Assembly: GCF_002250055.1 (NCBI RefSeq) | Contig: NZ_CP018866.1 | Location: forward strand, 1,604,501 to 1,668,500 | Direction of reading: 5' to 3' | DNA: 64,000 bases | From: Sutcliffiella cohnii | GTDB taxonomy: Bacteria > Bacillota > Bacilli > Bacillales > Bacillaceae_I | Part shown: one piece after another, positions 61,313 to 64,000 of the stretch | Position numbering within the stretch: position 1 is the stretch's first letter | How the letters are laid out: each line of letters begins with the position of its first letter | Translations under genes and position numbers: made by a program | Notes under the pieces: generated by a model | Seen by the model: the letters and a program-made list of their open reading frames with translations, nothing else | Told to the model about the DNA's origin: nothing | Database searches by the model: none

Positions 61313-63112
61313 TTAAAAACTCTTCTCCAACTCATCCACTAATGACCCGACATACGCAACGGCCTTGCGAATTGGTTCAGGTGTAGACATATCTACTCCA
61401 GCAAGTTTCATCAGCTCTATCGGTTTCAGTGTGCCGCCTGCTTTGAGAGCGGATAACCATCGATCCACGGCTGGCTGGCCTTCCTCTTGAATCATTTGGG
61501 ATGCAGCGGTAGAAGCGGTTAGCCCAGCAGAGTAAGTATACGGATATAAGCCCATATAATAATGTGGCTGGCGCATCCACGTTAAGCCTGCTCCTTCGTC
61601 GATTTCTACCTCTTCTCCCCAGAATGCAGTGAGAAGTTCTACTTTTTGTTCATTTAATAGTTTTGCAGTGATTGGTGTACCTTGATGCGCTAAATCATAT
61701 ACTCTACGTTGAAGTTCCCCTTCCAAAATATGAGTAACGAAATTGTGATAATACGTACCTAGAGATTGTAAAATAACCCAACGTCTCATTCGCTCATCGT
61801 TGGATTGCTCTAAAATGTGCTTGCTTAATAGCATTTCGTTCATCGTGGAAGGAGCTTCTACAAAATATCTTGATGGACGAGTGTTCGAAATACGTTGATA
61901 ACGGCCAGCAAGAACAAAATGACCAGCATGACCTAATTCATGAGCAAGTGTAAATGCATTTCTCATCGAATTATTCCATGTCATTAAAATATATGGATGA
62001 GCACCATATGGACTTGAGCAGAACGCACCCGATCTTTTCCCAACATTATCAGCAAGATCCACCCAACGATTGTTAATTCCTTGCTCCATGATCTCCATAT
62101 ATTCGGAACCCATTACTTGTAATGAATCTAAAACTAGCTTGGAAGCTTCCTCATAAGTCACCTCTGGAGAAAAGTCAGGATCTAGCGGTGCTTTAAGGTC
62201 GAAATATTGAATCTTGTCAAGACCTAACACACGTTGCTTCAACTTCGCTAGACGACGCATATGTGGAGCTAATTCCGTTTGAATCGTATGTAATTGATTA
62301 TCGTACATTTCTTTCGTTACTTGTTGTTCATCTAGAAGCATATCAGTAACAGATTCATAGTTACGTAAGCGTGCTTCTGTTACTTGCTTTTTTACTTCCG
62401 TTGCATAGGTTGCAGCATATGTATTTTGGTATTGTTGTAGTGTACCGACAAAAGCATCATACGCTTTCCGACGAAGTTCTGTATTGGCTGAGTCCTCGTA
62501 TTTTGGGAAGGAGTTAAAAGTTAGCGGGTGTTCCACTCCATCATCTGTCGTAAAAGACGAAAACTTCATATCAGATGTTTTGCTTCGTTGGTAAATCATA
62601 TACGGAGAATCAAATACTTCGCCAAATGCAGCTAAGACTTTTTCTACATCAGGAGATAAGCGGTGTGGCTTTGACTCCAAAATGTCCGTGAGTGTCTTCT
62701 GGAAATCTACGAGCTCGCTTTCTTCGTTTATATAAGCTTTAACCGTATCACTGTCTAATTGAAGAAGTTCAGATTCTACGAACGACAAACTTGAACGAAC
62801 GTTAGATAAAACCGAACCGACACGGGCTGCATTTGCTTGGTAATTAGGATTCGTACCGTCAACCGACATTTGTAAATCTGCATATGTTGCTACACGCATT
62901 AGTCGCTCTTGTAACGCGTCTTTTGCCTTCAAGCATTCTAGTAACGACTTGGCATTTTCACACACTGCTCCTTTATATTTAGTAACTGTTTGAATATCAG
63001 TTTCAACTGCCACCAGTTCAGTTTCCCAATCTTCTTCCGTTTGAAATAAATCTCGTAAATCCCACGTCTGCTCAACAGGGACGTCTGAACGTAGTAAAGT
63101 ACCCTTTGTCAT
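61313..63112 (-). CDS. pepF: oligoendopeptidase F
   Basis: 599 residues, M3-family zinc metallopeptidase cutting peptides of roughly 7-17 residues in the cytoplasm. Zinc site H391-E-L-G-H395 within FTLAHELGHAGHF, with the third ligand Glu in the APSTMNEMLLSKH helix region. N-terminal TWDLRDLFQTEEDWETEL is the usual PepF start. ATG behind GGAAAGGGGTAATTTT. Length is normal. Single gene, ended by a shared terminator. Confidence 0.93.
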   Translation of the reverse strand: MTKGTLLRSDVPVEQTWDLRDLFQTEEDWETELVAVETDIQTVTKYKGAVCENAKSLLECLKAKDALQERLMRVATYADLQMSVDGTNPNYQANAARVGSVLSNVRSSLSFVESELLQLDSDTVKAYINEESELVDFQKTLTDILESKPHRLSPDVEKVLAAFGEVFDSPYMIYQRSKTSDMKFSSFTTDDGVEHPLTFNSFPKYEDSANTELRRKAYDAFVGTLQQYQNTYAATYATEVKKQVTEARLRNYESVTDMLLDEQQVTKEMYDNQLHTIQTELAPHMRRLAKLKQRVLGLDKIQYFDLKAPLDPDFSPEVTYEEASKLVLDSLQVMGSEYMEIMEQGINNRWVDLADNVGKRSGAFCSSPYGAHPYILMTWNNSMRNAFTLAHELGHAGHFVLAGRYQRISNTRPSRYFVEAPSTMNEMLLSKHILEQSNDERMRRWVILQSLGTYYHNFVTHILEGELQRRVYDLAHQGTPITAKLLNEQKVELLTAFWGEEVEIDEGAGLTWMRQPHYYMGLYPYTYSAGLTASTAASQMIQEEGQPAVDRWLSALKAGGTLKPIELMKLAGVDMSTPEPIRKAVAYVGSLVDELEKSF

Positions 63113-63253
63113 AAAATTACCCCTTTCCGTATTGAGTTTACTAGATTCACGCTAAATGCTTCGTGAATCGAAATATAATTTTATTATAAAGCAAACTTAC
63201 CGGAAATGAAAATATTTTCTTAAAAGTCAAAATTTTTGATGTGGAAACGGCTT

Positions 63254-63330
63254 ATCGCAAATAAGAGGGAAGGAATCGCAAATAAAAAAAGCTTATCGCA
63301 AATGAACACGCGGTAACCGCAAATAAAAAG
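63254..63330 (+). repeat. four-copy repeat, A(T/C)CGCAAATAA with 20-21 bp period
   Basis: CGC starts at 63256, 63277, 63297 and 63318, i.e. intervals 21, 20 and 21: the same core and period as the eight-copy block at 11459. It lies in the 318-base gap between pepF and the SLAP gene, which run divergently, so it may overlap or lie near their promoters. Confidence 0.88.
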
Positions 63331-63430
63331 GTAAATAAATAACGAATTAACAATGGTAAGCCATTAATGTGCTATACTTCAGCCTTTTTGTACCATATGT
63401 TAGACTAATACTCAAGAGGTGAATGAAACG

Positions 63431-63808
63431 ATGCAACAATTACGATTTGAACCAGCTTGGGACAGAACATTATCTACTAATGACAGACAACATATCGAAA
63501 ATATTTTTCAAGAAACGAAGCACATCCATAACTCTAGTATTATTTTTTCACCTATTCGAGAAGCAGTGAACCATAGTGAGGCATTACTAATTACTGTTTT
63601 GATACATAACGGTATGGAGCAGACACTAACTTTTCATAATAAAAGATTGCAGTATAAAATACGTGATGAGGTCATTGGGGACCAAGTATTCACATTGCCC
63701 GCGCTTTCTATTCCATCCAAAGTAAGTACGCCTTGGACGTTTATCTACCCAAAAGGCAGTTATAAACAAAGTGTTCCTTTTAAAAATGGAAAGTTAAATA
63801 TCATTTAA
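63431..63808 (+). CDS. SLAP-domain protein
   Basis: 125 residues from the ATG at 63431 behind AAGAGGTGAATGAAACG. LRFEPAWDRTLSTNDRQHIENIF and LTVLIHNGMEQTLTFHNKRL correspond to the SLAP domain seen in Bacillus S-layer assembly-type proteins. No signal peptide here, so cytoplasmic or used as a module. Role unknown. Confidence 0.72.
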   Translation: MQQLRFEPAWDRTLSTNDRQHIENIFQETKHIHNSSIIFSPIREAVNHSEALLITVLIHNGMEQTLTFHNKRLQYKIRDEVIGDQVFTLPALSIPSKVSTPWTFIYPKGSYKQSVPFKNGKLNII

Positions 63809-63884
63809 TCTTCAAAACTTTGAAAGGGTATTTTGTGGAAAATGTCGAATTGAAAGGGTGAAGAAGTAAAAGGATGTGTTTAGA

Positions 63885-64000
63885 ATGCAAAATACGAAGG
63901 AAATTTTAACTTTAAATAAAAGTAGTTGGGAAAAAGCGGCGGAACGTTTTTTTGGTAGAAATCCTCTTCCAGACTACGGACCTTTTTCACCTAGTGAAGA
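63885..64000 (+). CDS. SAM-dependent methyltransferase, N-terminus only
   Basis: The last 116 bases encode the start of a protein (TLNKSSWEKAAERFFGRNP, then LPDYGPFSPSE), cut by the window end. The words W(E/D)xxAxRFFGRxxLPxYGP are typical of a Bacillus class I methyltransferase group; motif I lies beyond the window. ATG behind AAAAGGATGTGTTTAG. Confidence 0.6.
   Translation, partial: MQNTKEILTLNKSSWEKAAERFFGRNPLPDYGPFSPSE

Overview
The window is AT-rich, densely coded DNA from a Gram-positive bacterium of the Bacillaceae; the genus cannot be fixed from the sequence. The signs are strong Shine-Dalgarno sites (AGGAGG types) before nearly every gene, frequent TTG and GTG starts, lipobox lipoproteins, T-box leaders, a Bacillus-type ECF sigma promoter, a PaiA/PaiB pair and many small families typical of Bacillus (DUF3231, DUF3934, DUF4181, DUF4256, DUF952, DUF6054, DUF6366, CBO0543). 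I found no rRNA, tRNA, CRISPR array, prophage or intact insertion sequence.

Layout. 1-7.9 kb: five GNAT acetyltransferases, an ASCH protein, a lipoprotein, a CPBP protease, a PAP2 phosphatase and a DUF3231 protein, plus a decayed copy of a GNAT 3' end. 7.9-11.4 kb: leftward kynU-kynB-kynA operon (tryptophan to anthranilate) and a divergent TetR regulator, with two adjacent palindromes over the kyn promoter. 11.4-13.1 kb: eight helically spaced 20-21 bp repeats, then three consecutive Nudix hydrolases. 13-28 kb: small membrane proteins, lipoproteins, a methyltransferase, a signal-peptidase-like lipoprotein without its catalytic residues, an amidase, an APH-like kinase, VOC and DUF proteins. 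28.3-33.4 kb: a T-box leader followed by a HIT protein and a PP2C-like phosphatase, then HAD, GNAT, alpha/beta hydrolase, DUF4181 and nucleotidyltransferase genes.

33.4-36.5 kb: an attenuation leader (37-codon peptide, hairpins, two tandem terminators) before an ABC-F ATPase and an AAC(3)-type acetyltransferase; it resembles an inducible ribosome-protection operon. 37.4-39.2 kb: a proline T-box and archaeal-type proS. 39.4-49.8 kb: lipoprotein, VOC, PPOX and Nudix genes; a GNAT cut off at a hairpin repeat; marR-paiA-paiB with two MarR-like operators; DUF4256; a prolyl 4-hydroxylase; small membrane proteins; an NTase; an Eis-like GNAT. 49.8-53.1 kb: membrane microproteins, then an ECF sigma factor with a consensus autoregulated promoter and a membrane partner. 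53.2-64 kb: DUF402, methyltransferase, proline iminopeptidase, Nudix, HIT, quinone oxidoreductase, NTase, APH-like kinase, a doubly damaged lipoprotein pseudogene, SRPBCC, pepF, a second block of the 20-21 bp repeat, a SLAP-domain protein and the start of a methyltransferase cut by the window end.

Taken together this looks like chromosomal accessory territory rich in small modifying enzymes (ten GNATs counting one fragment, five Nudix, three NTases, two APH-like kinases, AAC(3), ABC-F), placed among a few housekeeping genes (proS, pepF) and the kyn operon. The most notable points are the T-box on a HIT/PP2C operon, the ABC-F attenuator, and several families of short intergenic repeats.
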